DNA from: Diphasiastrum complanatum
Lineage: Eukaryota > Streptophyta > Lycopodiopsida > Lycopodiales > Lycopodiaceae
NCBI GenBank assembly: GCA_029204225.1
Contig: CM055092.1
Location: 70,504,838-70,568,837 of the forward strand
DNA length: 64,000 nt
Reading direction: 5' to 3'
Position 1 is the stretch's first letter; every line of letters starts with the position of its first letter. Under the pieces are notes generated by a model. It searched no databases, was not told the origin of the DNA, and worked only from the letters and a program-made list of their open reading frames with translations. Both the position numbers and the translations under genes were made by a program. Of this stretch, positions 40,725 through 52,738 are shown piece after piece.

Positions 40725-42055
40725 ATGGATCGCTTCATGCCTCTATCAGCTCAATTGGAGAAGATCTTAATTAAAAGCTATTACCAAGGTTCGCAAGCAC
40801 GATATTCATCTGAACCGAGGCATTGGAATGAAGCGCATGCTGGAGGTAGTGACGCAACAGGCACAATGGGTAAGTCACTGGCTTTACTTGTGCAAGGAGT
40901 GCACACATTGTTTAACCGCAACGGTACTTTGAACTTAAGTTTGCTTAATGACACTCTGCAGGTCATACTTCTCGTTGTAATATATCGGCTGTGATTAGAT
41001 GGCGCATGCGGATATGGCAACCTCTACAGCCAGGGTTACGGTACAAATACAGCAGCACTCGTCACGGTATTGTTTAAGAATGGTGCAGCTTGTGGTGGAT
41101 GCTACGAAATCAAGTGTTGGAACAATACCCAGTGGTGCAACCCTGGAAATTCATCTGTGTTTATTACGCCTACAAAGTTATGCCCTCCAAACGACGCTTT
41201 TCCGAATGACAATGGAGGTTGGTGCAACATTCCCCGAGAGCACTTTGATATGTCACAGCCGGCGTTCTCTCAAATCGGTTTTTGGCGTGCAGTCATTGTG
41301 CCTGTTCTCTATCGAAGGTAGCATCTTAAAAACATTGGTCGGTCTTTCCTCCATAGATATACATTGCGAGCTGAGTTTACTGACTTTTGTCTTAAGCTAT
41401 TGTAGAATTCCAGTCACAAGCTACCATTAACTTACCATTCAACGCAATTGCAAGTTACCCTAACCTCTTTGTGCACTTGGGTATTCTGGTCTCTTTGTGC
41501 ACTTGGGTATTCTGGTCTTTTCGAGCTAGGAATAAAATTTATTTGCTTTCAATGATTGAGAAGTGCTACTAGTACTTTGCAGCATCCGCTATGATTGGGA
41601 TACATGCATTCAAGCTCATACATATGTTGCACTTGTTTTATTCCTGTAAGATATTCGTTAAAGGCGATATTTCTAGAGATTAGTAGTTTTAAATTTTAGC
41701 ACGGACCTTTTGACGTCCAAAGACTGAAATATGTGATTGATGCCTGTAGAGTGCCATGCCACATGGATGGAGGTATGCGTTTCACCATCAACGGCAACCC
41801 CTGGTTTAATCTGTGCTGGTCAGTAATGTGGGTGGCATGGGCGACATATCTGATGTTTCAGTTAAAGGTTTCGAAACGGGCTGGATTTCCATAAAGCGAA
41901 ACTGGGGACAGAGCTGGGAATGTGACACTATGCTAGTAGGCCAAAGTTTATCCTTTCAAGTCACGACAGCCGAAGGAATGCAAATCGCGTCTGACAATGT
42001 TGCCCCTTTAAATTTGGTCAAACCTTCAGTGAAAATGAGTTCTACTAAGGAATGA
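40725..42055 (+). pseudogene. Alpha-expansin-like gene, three exons, frameshifted
   Basis: Expansins loosen cell walls non-enzymatically. Exon 1 (40725-40869) ends GGSDATGTM. Exon 2 (40998-41317) reads GACGYGNLYSQGYGTNTAAL, ACGGCYEIKCWNNTQWCNPG, and CPPNDAFP...GGWCN then HFDMSQPAFSQIG, keeping the HFD motif and the cysteines of domain 1. Exon 3 (41750-42055) gives VPCHMDGGMRFTING and the binding domain with SVKGFETGWISIKRNWGQSW and GQSLSFQVTT. Both introns are GT-AG and the codon phases match. Faults: no signal peptide is visible, HATFY is shortened to HA before GGSDA, and one base is missing at about 41812 (FNL/VLVSNVGG). Probably a pseudogene; a sequencing error is possible for the frameshift alone. 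Confidence 0.9.
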
Positions 42056-42769
42056 CATATATCATTACAAACAAACTTTCACATATGATTTTCAACGGTT
42101 ACTGGTAGAACATAGACGAGTGTTGTAATTTTTTTTTATCCATCTCGACTTTCTATAAAAATTAATTGTAAAAGAGGCGGGCAGTTTGTAGCAGCCCATT
42201 GCATTATACTCGAAATGCAAAAATTTCAAAACTTTATTCAGTCTAGAACTCGTTACCTTTGCACAATAAAGCATATTGTTTCGATCGTCGATCTCCAGCA
42301 TCTCATGAACTTCTTTTCCAGTTTACTCATTGAAGAAGAGATCATTTGTGTTGGGTCCACTATGTATGATGATGATGTACTGATTTAAGTTATAGAGCAA
42401 TCAAATACAAATTATTCGGGTTCATGATAAGGTATCATGTCTCACTGGATTTCATGTATATCAATATGAATGAGTCCTGGTTATGTGACTAACTATTTGC
42501 AATCATAGGCCATGTCTGATCATAGGACAGTCTGCTTACGGTAGAATGGACAAAAATCAGCATCATTTTCTATGATCGTATGCAGAAGACTTATGTTTTT
42601 GGATTTTGAGTCGCCGACAGTAGAATATCATCGAATACTTAGCTAGAAGAAAATATACAAAAAAACAGAACATACGATTATCGCTGACACTAAATATCCC
42701 AACATTTCTCTTGAATGATTGTGAAACAATCCGAAAGAAAATATACGACCTTATTTTCCATAGATTTTC
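42056..42769. other. Unassigned sequence
   Basis: Downstream of the expansin. AT-rich, no recognisable gene or repeat until element X begins at about 42770. Confidence 0.3.
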
Positions 42770-43080
42770 TGTATGTCATGAGTATTCACTAGATTACTAT
42801 GGTTGATCTTGGCAGTTTAGTTAGATTCACACCCGGGGCACTTCAGTGCGTTAAAGAGGCTGCTGAGGATTATCCGAACCTTTTTTCTGTTGACTCCTTT
42901 TTGCTCGCCATACATGCCAAGCGAGCTACAATAATGCCAAAAGATTTTGAACTGTTATATATGATGTGGAATAATAACTCCAAATTACATCTGGGTGAGC
43001 CATCTACTCGTAGACCCGATTCCTTAATTAGGATCGACCTCCCGACCAAGAGGCCTAGGATGCAGCCAGCCCCCTAGAGA
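42770..43080 (+). pseudogene. Histone H3 / CENH3-like fold fragment in element X, copy 2
   Basis: An open frame of 92 codons (42799-43077) starts MVDLGSLVRFTPGALQCVKE, then AAEDYPNLFSVDSFLLAIHA and KRATIMPKDFELLYMMWNNN, i.e. helix alpha2, loop 2 and alpha3 of histone H3. The IHAKRxTIMPKD signature is intact here, unlike copy 1. The alphaN/alpha1 part is missing: an ITM stretch follows a stop. A proline-rich, basic tail unlike H3 follows. On its own this half-fold could not form a nucleosome subunit. Same context as copy 1, so both descend from one captured fragment. Confidence 0.7.
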
Positions 43081-44196
43081 TCCCCCAAGAAAGTCAGGAG
43101 GACAGATATTCCAGTGACCCCTGCTTCTGAAAATATAGATACCGCGACATTGGATTTGCTTGTAAATACAACTACAATGATTTTGAAAAATCCAGTTAAT
43201 CATGTCGATACTTCTCTTCCACTACCTCCTCCTTTTATACATATATAGATTTGGATGAATATCTAAAATTTGAGAGTGACATATCTGATGTTGTAGGTAA
43301 AATTGGAATTTCATTTTGTTTTAGATTAGAAGATTTTATTATAATTACAGGGTTATTAATTGTTTGGATATGAAAAATAGATGGGCTTATATCAGTGATC
43401 ATGTGATAGAGTCTAGGGTCCAACTCTTGAAATTTGACATTGCAAGGAATTCTTACCAAGAAGTTTTGTTTCTCAGTTGCAGGCTCTTAAGGAGAATAAC
43501 GACACCTTGGCAGTGTGTCTATTTAGTGGATGCACGCTACTAACCAAATAACTGCTTGTACCATATTATAACAAGTGAGACAATTCATATGCTTTTTGTT
43601 GTAAATAGCGTTATCATTGGAAATATTCCTCATAATTGCAGCTAATGGACTCTCTATTTATTTTGCAGTGAGCACTAGAGCTTAAACCCGATCTCTGTCA
43701 AGAAATATGTAGATAACAATATCAGAAAAAGTTGTGTAAAAATGAATTCGGCTAGGAACTACACAGGTACATGTAGTAGTTCCATAGTAAGCGTAGTTAC
43801 CACATGTAGCTACTATGGTCCAATTCCCCGTTCACATATAATAACTCTGATATAACTTTAAATCCATCTGGTATGTCATAGATTTTAGAATTTGGCGCTG
43901 AACTTTGGCAACAATCACTATGGCCAGGAGGCCAAGATCCAAAATGGAATCAGTGATTTTTTTCACAATGAGAAGAATGAAGCTAGAATTTGGAAACCAA
44001 CAAGATACATAAAAAAATTCATGGGTTCTACTACATCTGTCCTCAAAAGGCATGTTTCAAACAAGGAAGAAGGCAAAGATGACATTTAAATCTTATTGGA
44101 AAGCAAAGGTCCTTGATTTTGGAAGTGATGAATGGCTTGCACCTAATAGTATTGTGTTAGGATCTTTTAGATGCAAATTACTGTTAGATTTGGAAA
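43081..44196 (+). mobile_element. Element X internal region, copy 2, left part
   Basis: Matches 10901-11580 and 12117-12550 but lacks 11581-12116. It ends within GATTTGGAAA at 44196, where an inverted gypsy LTR piece begins. The rest of X continues on the minus strand from 53630. The 65-codon frame 43892-44089 (FHNEKNEARIWKPTRYIKKF) is preserved better than in copy 1. Confidence 0.7.
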
Positions 44197-44398
44197 CCCA
44201 ACTTTATTCACTAACTTGAAATTTAGGCCCTGCGACATTAAAAGTCCCGCAAAAAGGCCTAAAGTCCTTTAATTGACTTGTAACTAATCAATCAAATAAC
44301 TATGTGGTCATCGGGTTGGACTTACACACGCAGGGTGCCAAATCCCTCTCACTTATTAACTAGGGTTAGGGTTGCCTTGGGATCCGCAAACCCTCCAA
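44197..44398 (-). mobile_element. Gypsy LTR, first 202 bp, inverted
   Basis: Reverse complement of the LTR start: TTGGAGGGTTTGCGGATCCC to GTGAATAAAGTTGGG. Continues, after a ~6-bp gap, in the LTR at 53631. Thus one LTR of about 737 bp has been split by an inversion. Confidence 0.85.
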
Positions 44399-44469
44399 GA
44401 ACGTCAGAAAGCTGATGTCAGAATTTCACAGATTTTACAAATGTCAAAATCTGATGTCCGTGACTATTC

Positions 44470-45203
44470 TCAAAGCCGTGCCATTTTTCTAGATTTTGTC
44501 TTATTTTTTATTCTTGCAGGAGATTGTTGGAGAGCTTCTCATATCTATCAATTCCATTTGTTGCATTCCAAGTATGATTCTTTTGTTCTGTTATGTGCAA
44601 CTAAGATTTCTTTCGTTGTAGCTTTTTCTTATATACTATCTTCCTTGAACTGTATATTTTGTGTAGTTAAACACAAATATGTGTCGTAGTGATTTACAAT
44701 CGTGAGAGAGTGAGAGAGGAAGAGAAGGATGCGTGTGTGAGACAGAGAAAGCAAGAAAAAAATAGATAGAAGAGTGTGATCTAATGTTATGTTCTTTGTA
44801 GATTTCATGGTTTAAATTTTAAGCACTCTTATGTGTAACATGAACCTTGCATTTTGTGGCATTCTACCTAATTGTAAATCTTGTCTGTGAGCTCATTCCT
44901 GGTCCTACGTGGATTAGGAACAAATCTACGGCCTTCTGAGATATCTACCTATGGCCAGTGCACCATCTGTGCCTATGTTTTTAGACCTGTGAAGTATGGC
45001 ATCTCCTTGTGGCCCTTTGTCAGGGTTTTATGGGGACCTACAAACCCTACATTATCTGTTTACCTGAGTAATCCATTGTCTACCTCATTACCTAGCAAAG
45101 GACAGAAGCAAAGTGGAAAACATAGTAGAATCAATTGAAGCATTTATGACTAGCACTTCTTCGCTTTCCAGCTATATGCATATGCACTCACAAATAGGTA
45201 TGG
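44470..45203 (+). repeat. Inverted repeat arm IR-a
   Basis: About 730 bp matching 50828-51586 in reverse complement, with high identity (CAAAGCCGTGCCATTTTTCT, TATTCTTGCAGGAGATTGTT, GACTAGCACTTCTTCGCTTT). Includes the 85-codon frame 44881-45138, without known domain. The arms enclose 5.6 kb. Confidence 0.85.
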
Positions 45204-45539
45204 CTTTATCTAATTTTAGTTTGTTTCATCTATGTCATTTTTCATAATCATTCATTTTCTGTATGCACTTCTTATCAATTGGAGTATGTTTGATTGCAAT
45301 TTATTTTAGTTTCCATACCAGTTAACGAATGGGTTTGTAGTGTATTAGTGGCTTGATTAATATTGTAGATCTAAATATTCATTCAACGTGTTTGAAATGA
45401 TTGTAAGAGGTTAGTTGCTATGTAGTACTATGTGCCATACATAGTGTATTTGTAGTTCTTGTAATAATATCCACACTGAAGTAAGAGTTCGTATCATGGA
45501 ATTGATTTGTAAGTGTTGATATCATAAATTTTTTCTATT
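45204..45539. other. Unassigned AT-rich sequence
   Basis: Between the inverted-repeat arm and the CACTA end. No frame or repeat recognised. Confidence 0.3.
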
Positions 45540-45976
45540 TTTCAATAATGTCAAAATCTCGACACATTTAAAATCGGTCAAATTTCGACAAAAAAATAAA
45601 TATAAAATTAAAAAAAATTAAAAAATTTGCTAAATACCGACGAAAACAAAAATGGGACAGATTTTGATGTCCCATCGGTCTGATTCCAACAAAAAAAAAA
45701 ACTTGTTGAATTCTGACAGAAAATAAATTTTGTCGGATTCCGACGTCTCACGTGGCCGTCGGAATCCGATGTCCATATGGCATATTTTTTGAGAATTGTT
45801 TTTTTTCGGTTGCTAGTTTTGAGCTTGTCGTCGACGGATTTTGACGGATTTTAAAAGCGATGGATTTCAATGACTTTATTGCCATGCGTTTTCTAACACT
45901 TGCGTCATTAAAAAAAAAATTTAAACGAGATTTTACATCAGAAATTCCGTCAGAAATCGCAACAATTCTTGTAGTG
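45540..45976 (-). mobile_element. CACTA (EnSpm) terminal region
   Basis: On the minus strand it starts CACTACAAGAATTGTTGCG, a standard CACTA terminus. Subterminal motifs follow: GACGGAATTTC, GTCGGAATCCGA, GTCAAAATCCGTCGAC-like phrases, TCGGAATTC. No transposase in reach; the other end was not found. Confidence 0.65.
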
Positions 45977-46319
45977 ATCAAGCAACCTTTTTTTATTCTA
46001 TTTTGTTGAATCTGTATGCTTGTCTCTGTAAGAAAGGTTGCTTATTGTTTATCCTAGTTGTCTAAAAGATGACGTACTGAATTCTTGACTATATCGTTTC
46101 ACAGTGGTGTTATTGGATGCCAATTTAAACCAATATTTGTGGATAACCAGCCTTGTCATTGTGGTGGTTAGCTCTGAATATCACACACCTTACCTCCGAC
46201 ATTATCCATTTTACACTTATAATCCAAAAGAAAAGATTTATCTCTCTATGGGAGAACAATATATCTTTTATACTACACATTTTTGCCAATATTGTAGGAA
46301 TCTATAATGACTAGACGAC
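45977..46319. other. Unassigned sequence
   Basis: Contains an inverted phrase GCAACCTTT (about 45984) / AAAGGTTGC (about 46032). A 67-codon frame (46104-46307) is unrecognised. Confidence 0.3.
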
Positions 46320-46944
46320 TGTGAAGAATTTCAAATCATTAAGATCCAATATGTCCCTTTAATCTTTGGTTATGAAATATAGCACATCTAGCACCATTGA
46401 CAATGTAGAAAACTAGCTCTATCATTACATAGAAGCTTCAAACTCTAATAGATCTTGACAAAATAAGATATGAATAACACAATACTATTGTTGTACATAC
46501 AAAACCAGTAACCTACTGTATTTCACACGTGTGAATGCAACAAACATCATACAATTTTATTCTACACACAAAAAGTTGAGATATCACCACCAATGTGCAC
46601 CTATGAGTATGAAACCCCAAAGAGATCTCATGTATGAGCACGAATGAGAAAAGAGATAAAGAATGTAACTCCTCCCACGTGTGTACAACTATATATAGCA
46701 GATCCATGTCTCATTAATGAGTTTAGTTTCCCTCCAAAACTCCTCTAGTTGAAAAATCTTATCAACAATATACTAGATTCAATGTATCTAACATTTAAAT
46801 TAGAATGTGTCCAACCTTGATCTCCTAATTTTCCCACACTTTCCAAAGTAGTTCAAATAAAATTTGACTAAAATAACTTCTATAAAGTTTATCTATTAGT
46901 CTAAAATGCATATTGGCCTAATATGAAAAACAACCAATTAATGT
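46320..46944 (-). mobile_element. LTR linked to repeat F, copy 3
   Basis: The minus strand ends GAAATTCTTCACA, matching the X LTR end (GAAATCCTTCACA). Internal blocks such as CATTTTAGACTAATAGATAAACTTT also match it. It carries TTCACACGTGTGAA near 46525. The start is blurred, about 46944. It follows F on the same strand, as a 3' LTR should. Confidence 0.6.
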
Positions 46945-47840
46945 GAGTAATGACCATTTGCTTGCTTGTCTCCTCCAACTTTGTCCTTTCTATGTCTCCA
47001 CCATAAAACTCCATGAATGAGCCTCCATTGCCATCTTGCTACAAGATATCATCAACACTTGATGACTTGGCCATGAATGACTGACATTTCCATCAACAAA
47101 ACTAGCCAAGAATGCTAGTATAACTTTGACATCAAAATGATGCAAAACAATGTAAATAGTTCGACCATATCTTGACAATTTCACATGAAATAGCTCAAAC
47201 ATGAGATAAGACAAGATAAGCAAACTTGAACAACACTTCCTTGCTGCTCCTTTGACCTTACTTGATTCTTCATACACCTGCAAAAATAGATCCATAACAT
47301 CTTTGCCAAATGAGTCTCCTTTGATGCTCTTGACTAGCTCCAATTTGCCACCTTTCCTTTTGTGTCGTAGAGCCCTTTAAGACCAACCTCCTCATCTTTC
47401 TTTTGATGAAAGCTATTGACTAAGACCTTCTTTCCAGATCTATTAGCCGATTTTCCATCATGAGAACCAATATCTACTTGCATAGCATCATCATCTACAC
47501 AAGAAGATTCTCCAAAACAAGTGAGTAAAACAAAGTGTGTCACTTCCAATTGCTTACCTTTCTGTTGAACATCAAAGATATGAATATATTCAGACTTGAA
47601 CCTTTGGAAATACTCCCTCTTAAACATATGATCTATATCCAACAAAATCTCATCAATGCTTGATCTTAATCTGTGACAAAGGTTAATGAAAAAAATGCCA
47701 CCATCATAAAGCAAAAGATAGATTCCACACTTTCCATTCAACATGAAGTAGGGTAGTTGAAGATGAGTATCAAACCTTATAAATCCAACCCCCTTGAGTC
47801 CATAAAAAACCTCAATAATCTCATCAATGAGAGCAGATGT
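46945..47840 (-). pseudogene. Repeat F, copy 3
   Basis: Minus-strand frames 47744-47334 and 47343-46990 match copy 1: CGIYLLLYDGG, LRSSIDEILLDIDHMFKREY, FVLLTCFGESSCVDDDAM, LVKSIKGDSFGKDVMDLFLQ, SSKVKGAARKCCSSL. Frames are interrupted between the two. Family function unknown; the linker-like GKQLEVTHFVLLTCF again resembles copia. Confidence 0.5.
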
Positions 47841-49370
47841 ATCTCATATGTGCAAAATCTGCTATTATGCCACTTTGTACTAATATACGAATGTGGCTAT
47901 GTTAAAGAGTAGCTATGAAATTCTATGGCATGTTCAAATGTCATAATTGATAGTTATATCAGACAAATTAGAACTTTTTTTACTATGTTACTATTTTTAG
48001 TAAGTTTGTTAAATAGCAAAAAGCTATTTTTAGCAACACTCATAAGTGACTTTCATGGATGATAATATCGACAATTGCTAAGTAGTTTTATTAAATGGCA
48101 ATTTTTCGCCATATTGTAATGATGAAATGTACTTTATATCATGATTAATAAAAGATGCCCAGGTACCTTTAAGGCACTGACTTAAGTTTCAAGGAAAGGT
48201 CCAAAGGCTAAGGGTCCTGCAAACAATGAAAATCAAAGTTCAGTTGAAGACGAAAACAAGAAACCAGCGAAAATACAACAATTAAATCAATGATCGTGAC
48301 AAATAATACCCTCTTGAAGATTAGGGATGTCCTTGAAGAATTAGGACCATGACCTTATCATAAGGTCCAAAAAGATTCCACAAAATAAAATATGTTGGCA
48401 AGTTCAAAATCGTTCAAACAGTAACTAACCATGATCCATCAAAGATTATCAAAGACAATTTGGAGTTCTAGCTCAAATCAAGGATTTAGTAATATTGCTT
48501 CACAATTGAAGGGGTTCTGGATAAAAATCGATGAATCCTTATCGATTGAGGACACTGCAAAATATACCAGTCAAAGTAAAACCTTGCAGGTGACAATGCT
48601 TATAAGACATTCAGGTGTCTTGGAAAAAAAGAATTGACGAGGTCAAAACAATGGGAATGACAGAAATATACTAGGATGATCAATTTCAAAATTATGTTGA
48701 GAGGCCAAATGCATATTCATGTCATGGTTTTCAAAATGAAACAAAGAAATGATGTGAAAGGTGCTATAAGCTTATTGAAGGTCAGTTTTGAAGAAAATAC
48801 ACATCTAAAAGTAGTTGGAAGAGGTCCTACCATGGACTCTTCGATAATTCAAAGCTCACATATCCTTAATCGACACTTGTCAAATGGACCTGAAACTTTT
48901 TATCAGAATGAGTAAAGTCGAATTCTATGAAATGGATTCAATGGAAAGCCAAAAATGGATGGTGTTTGAAAGTGAGAGGTTGGTAACTGCCTCGTTCTCT
49001 CTCACGAGTTATTGGAGGGAGAAGCATGGAGGGATTCAGTCTGTAGAGAGAAGAAGAGGAGAGTTTTTGTTTTTGGTGAAGAGAGTATTCTTGCATTCAA
49101 TGATAAGAAGATCTCATCCTTGCATTCAATGAGCAGAGCGATCATTCATTTTGAAGATAGTGCATTCCTACAATGAGTGGAGAGAACATTACTGCATTCA
49201 ACCAAGGATTTTGTTTTTTGTTTTGAGTGAGCAGAGAAAGGTAAATCCATTGTTGAAGAAGCTGCAGTCGTGAAGATCCGAAAAAGAATACTATGATTCC
49301 TACCTGTGCTGATTCTTGGATACCATAAGAGAAACAAGAAGGTGGTTGCCTTCTGTTGCTACGCTATTCA
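47841..49370. other. Unassigned sequence
   Basis: No recognisable protein. Frames at 48431-48637, 48676-48915 and 48884-49132 lack motifs. GAGAGA-rich DNA runs from 48990 to 49080; GCATTCAATGA-type phrases repeat at about 49093, 49118 and 49193. CTTGGATACCATAAGAG near 49315 recalls a reversed primer-binding context but is too weak to call. Confidence 0.3.
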
Positions 49371-49870
49371 TCCCTCTGCGCACCTACTCTCCCTCTCTAC
49401 CTGTCGCTCTCTCTCTCTCTCTCTCTCCCCCTCACAGTCAGCCGCTCCCTTATCTCTCCCACTCTCCCACAATGATCTTTATTCCCCTCTAACTACACTC
49501 ATATCTCTCTCTCTCTCGGATTTCTCTCACAGTTACTCCCTCCCTTCCTCCAATGATCTCTCTCCTTCTTCACCCTGCCTGTGCTCTTCATCCATCTGCG
49601 CACCTACTCTCTAGCTATCTGTGCTCCCCATCTGAACTCTCCATCTACGGTTCTGTCCACCAACTCCTTTTCAAAATCTGTCGCTCCCTGCCTGCACTCT
49701 CCATCTGTCTCTGACTCAACGCTCCAGCTCCCTCTTCCTCGCAGTCAGCCGCTCTCTATCACTCCCATTCCGATGTCTGTCAAGAGTTCTCTCTCTCTCT
49801 CTCTCGCCCGATCTCTCTCTGCTGCTCTGTCTGTATCCTTCCTTCCTTCAGCGATTCCCCCCCCCCTTTT
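49371..49870. repeat. CT-rich tract (TCTCTC microsatellite with CCCTC)
   Basis: About 500 bp of pyrimidine-rich DNA with runs of TCTCTCTCTC (49408-49425, 49505-49516, 49788-49805) and repeated phrases such as TGCGCACCTACTCTC (49377, 49598) and CAGTCAGCCGCTC (49436, 49743). It looks like a larger unit duplicated with drift. Serine- and leucine-rich frames here are artefacts. Confidence 0.8.
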
Positions 49871-50827
49871 CTTCTTGCTTCAAAACTCATTGGTAAACTG
49901 AAGAAGATGACCCGGTAAAGAATAAGATGGGAGCCGACAGTCTGGAAATAAAGTGAAAAACCACAAAAATGAAGATATTAAAGAACCAAATGCCTGTTGA
50001 AGAAAAGACCTTAGCCTATGGACAGTCCTTGAAATTTAAGTCAGAGTAAAAAGATTGAAATTTTCATTGTTCATCTCTGTTATTACTCATGTCCTAAGTC
50101 ACTTCATAATACAAATAGAAGATGAGTAAATGTTATTTTGTGTATTATTTCAATGACTATGAATGGAATTCAAGAATGGGAATCTGATTTGTCTATGTAT
50201 AGTAAATGTGTTATGCAGTAAGAGATGACTAACGGATTTACCTTCTACAGTAAGAACTATAGTTTTACAGTCAGTAATAATTCACTGATTTACTGTCTGA
50301 GGTAAAAAAATAGTCAACATAAACTAGACTTTAGTCTCTGTTTTGGTTTACAGAATATGCTCTATGCTTAACAAACTTAATGGCAATTTACAAGCACAAT
50401 AAATCCCATATTGCTAATCCATTGAAAAACATGGAAAAGCTACCGCTCAAAGTGGTTGAAAAACACCATTAGAGCTATATATATATTATATATTTCCAAA
50501 ACCACATACATTATCATGATAAAACCATTGAAAAAGATGGTCAAGCTTTTGTAGATAAATCATGGCAATTGCATCAAAAATTGAATCAAATTAAGTTTGC
50601 TTGATTGGAGAGAAGACAAGGATTAGTAAACGAAAAACATTTATATCATTGAAAAGAATATTTGAGATGGATTACTTATGAGGTGAATGGGTTCGAACTT
50701 AATTACCTTCTAGTATAATCTATGGCAATATCCGAACTAGAAACCCAATGGCTGGCTTCATAATCATACCAAAACCCCGCTATAGTGTTATGAACACTAT
50801 TAAGCAACACACCAACCTACCACACAT
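49871..50827. other. Unassigned sequence
   Basis: AT-rich, with a small TATATATATATTATATATT run near 50477. No coding frame recognised. Confidence 0.3.
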
Positions 50828-51586
50828 ACCTATTTGTGAGTACATATGCATATAGCTGGAAAGTGAAGAAGTGCTAGTCATGAATGCTTCAATTGATTCT
50901 ACTATGTTTTCCGCTTTGCTTCTGTCCTTTGCTAGGTAATGAGGTACACAATTGATTACTCAGGTAAACAAATAATGTAGGGTTTGTAGGTCCCCATAAA
51001 ACCCTGACAAAGGGCCACAAGGAGATGCCATACTTTACAGGTCTAAAAACATAGGCACGGATGGTGCACTGGCCATAGGTAGATATCTCGAAAGGCTATA
51101 GATTTGTTCCTAATCAACGTAGGGCGAATAGGACAAGGAATGAGCTCACAGACAAGGTTTACAATGGTTTACAATGGTTTACAATCAGGTAGAATGCCAC
51201 AAAATGCAAGATTCATGCTACACATAAGAGTGCTTAAAATTTAAACCATAAAATCTACAAAGAACATAACATTGAATCACACTCTTCTATCTATATTTTT
51301 TTTGCTTTCTCTGTCTCACACACACATCCTTCTCTTCCTCTCTCACTCTCTCACGATTGTGAATCACTAAGACACATATTTGTGTTTAACTACACAAAAT
51401 ATACAGTTCAAGGAAGACAGTATATAAAAAAAAACTACAACGAAAGAAATCTTAGTTGCACATAACAGAACAAAAGAATCGTACTTGGAATGCAACAAAT
51501 GGAATTGATAGATATGAGAAGATCTCCAACAATCTCCTGCAAGAATAAAAAATAAGACAAAACCTAGAAAAATGGCACGGCTTTGT
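50828..51586 (-). repeat. Inverted repeat arm IR-b
   Basis: Reverse complement of 44470-45203. Differs by small indels (GTTTACAATG repeated three times at 51158-51183, fewer A's at 51430). Its inner end joins repeat F at about 51587, in the middle of the F sequence. Confidence 0.85.
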
Positions 51587-52127
51587 TTTGGAGAATCTTC
51601 TTGTGTAGATGATGCTATGCAAGTGGATATTGATTCTCATGGTTCTCATGCTGTAAAATCAAGTGATGGATCTGGAAAACAAATTTTGTTGAATGACTTT
51701 GATGGTCAAGAGAAAGATCAAGAGGTTGGTCTCAAAGGGCTTCAACAACACAAAAGGAAAGGTGGCAATTTGGAGCTAGTCAAGAGCATCAAAGGAAAGT
51801 TATTTGGCAAAGATGTTATGGATCTGTTTTTGCAGGAGTCTTTAAACTCAAGTAAGGTCAAAGGAGTAGCAAGGAAGTGTTGTTCAAGTTTACTTTACTT
51901 GTTTTGTCTCATGTTTGAGCTATTTCATCTGAATGTGTGCAAATTATTTAGATATGGACAAACTAGCTACATTGTCTCGCAATATCTTATTGTTGGAGTG
52001 TTGAGCTACTTGATGCCAACGTTTGGAGATTGTCAATTTTTGGTGAATTCATGGTCATTTTCCTACATATATCAACATTGTAGAAGAACAATGACAAGTC
52101 ATAGAATCAATTGTACAAACTGATATC
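51587..52127 (+). pseudogene. Repeat F, copy 2 (partial)
   Basis: Frame 51572-52123 runs from the inverted repeat into F: CFGESSCVDDAMQVDIDSHG, LNDFDGQEKDQEVGLKGL, LELVKSIKGKLFGKDVMDLF, SWSFSYIYQHCRR. It matches 14076-14600 (minus) closely and is open to its stop, unlike copy 1. It abuts the X LTR at 52128 with the same flank (GTACAAACTGATATC) as copy 1. Confidence 0.6.
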
Positions 52128-52738
52128 TGTGAAGGATTTCAGATCATTCAATATCCAATCCATTACCCTAATCTTTGGTTACAATAAGGAGCAAACCAAC
52201 AGTCTCACCAATGTAAAAAAATCAGCATCTACATACAAAATGAGATGCAAACTCTAAGAGATCGTGATCAAACATGAACCGAAACATAAAATATAGCTGC
52301 TTTCCGTACAATTACAGTACCCTAAAATAACAATAAATGATCATTCTACACATAGAATTGCAAGATAACATCACGAGAGTGCACCAATGAGTAGTAGAAC
52401 CCAAAGAGAACCATGTATAATGATGAAATGAGAGAGAGAAGAGAGAAGATGTGTCTGTCTATGAGTTACATCCTTTTATAACAGGTCCAAACCCTATTTG
52501 GCCACTTGGCTTTCCCTCCAAAATGTAAATCCTGTTATTTTTGGGTCTAGATTCAATGTACCCAAAGTTCAAATTTGAATCTCTCTCAAACTCGACTACC
52601 AACTTTCCCACACTGTTAAAAAATATTTATTGAATGTATTTTAAACTCTTCAAAATTTTATCTCTAAGTTTAAAATGAGTTTTGGCCTCATATTGACAAT
52701 TTACCAGAATATGACTAAACTTGTTGAAATCTCTCACA
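52128..52738 (-). mobile_element. LTR of element X, copy 2
   Basis: 611 bp; minus strand TGTGAGAGATTTC to AATCCTTCACA. Partner of 13443-14071, with matching TATA region (CCTTTTATAACAGG, near 52471). Confidence 0.8.

Noticed and set aside
44881-45138. 85-codon frame in the inverted repeat as a gene
   Set aside because: No domain, and the other arm does not keep the frame open in the same way.
49300-49340. Reversed primer-binding site and LTR start (CTTGGATACCATAAGAG)
   Set aside because: Too many changes from the consensus and no LTR partner.
49306-49901. Serine/leucine-rich frames
   Set aside because: Produced by the CT-rich microsatellite tract.
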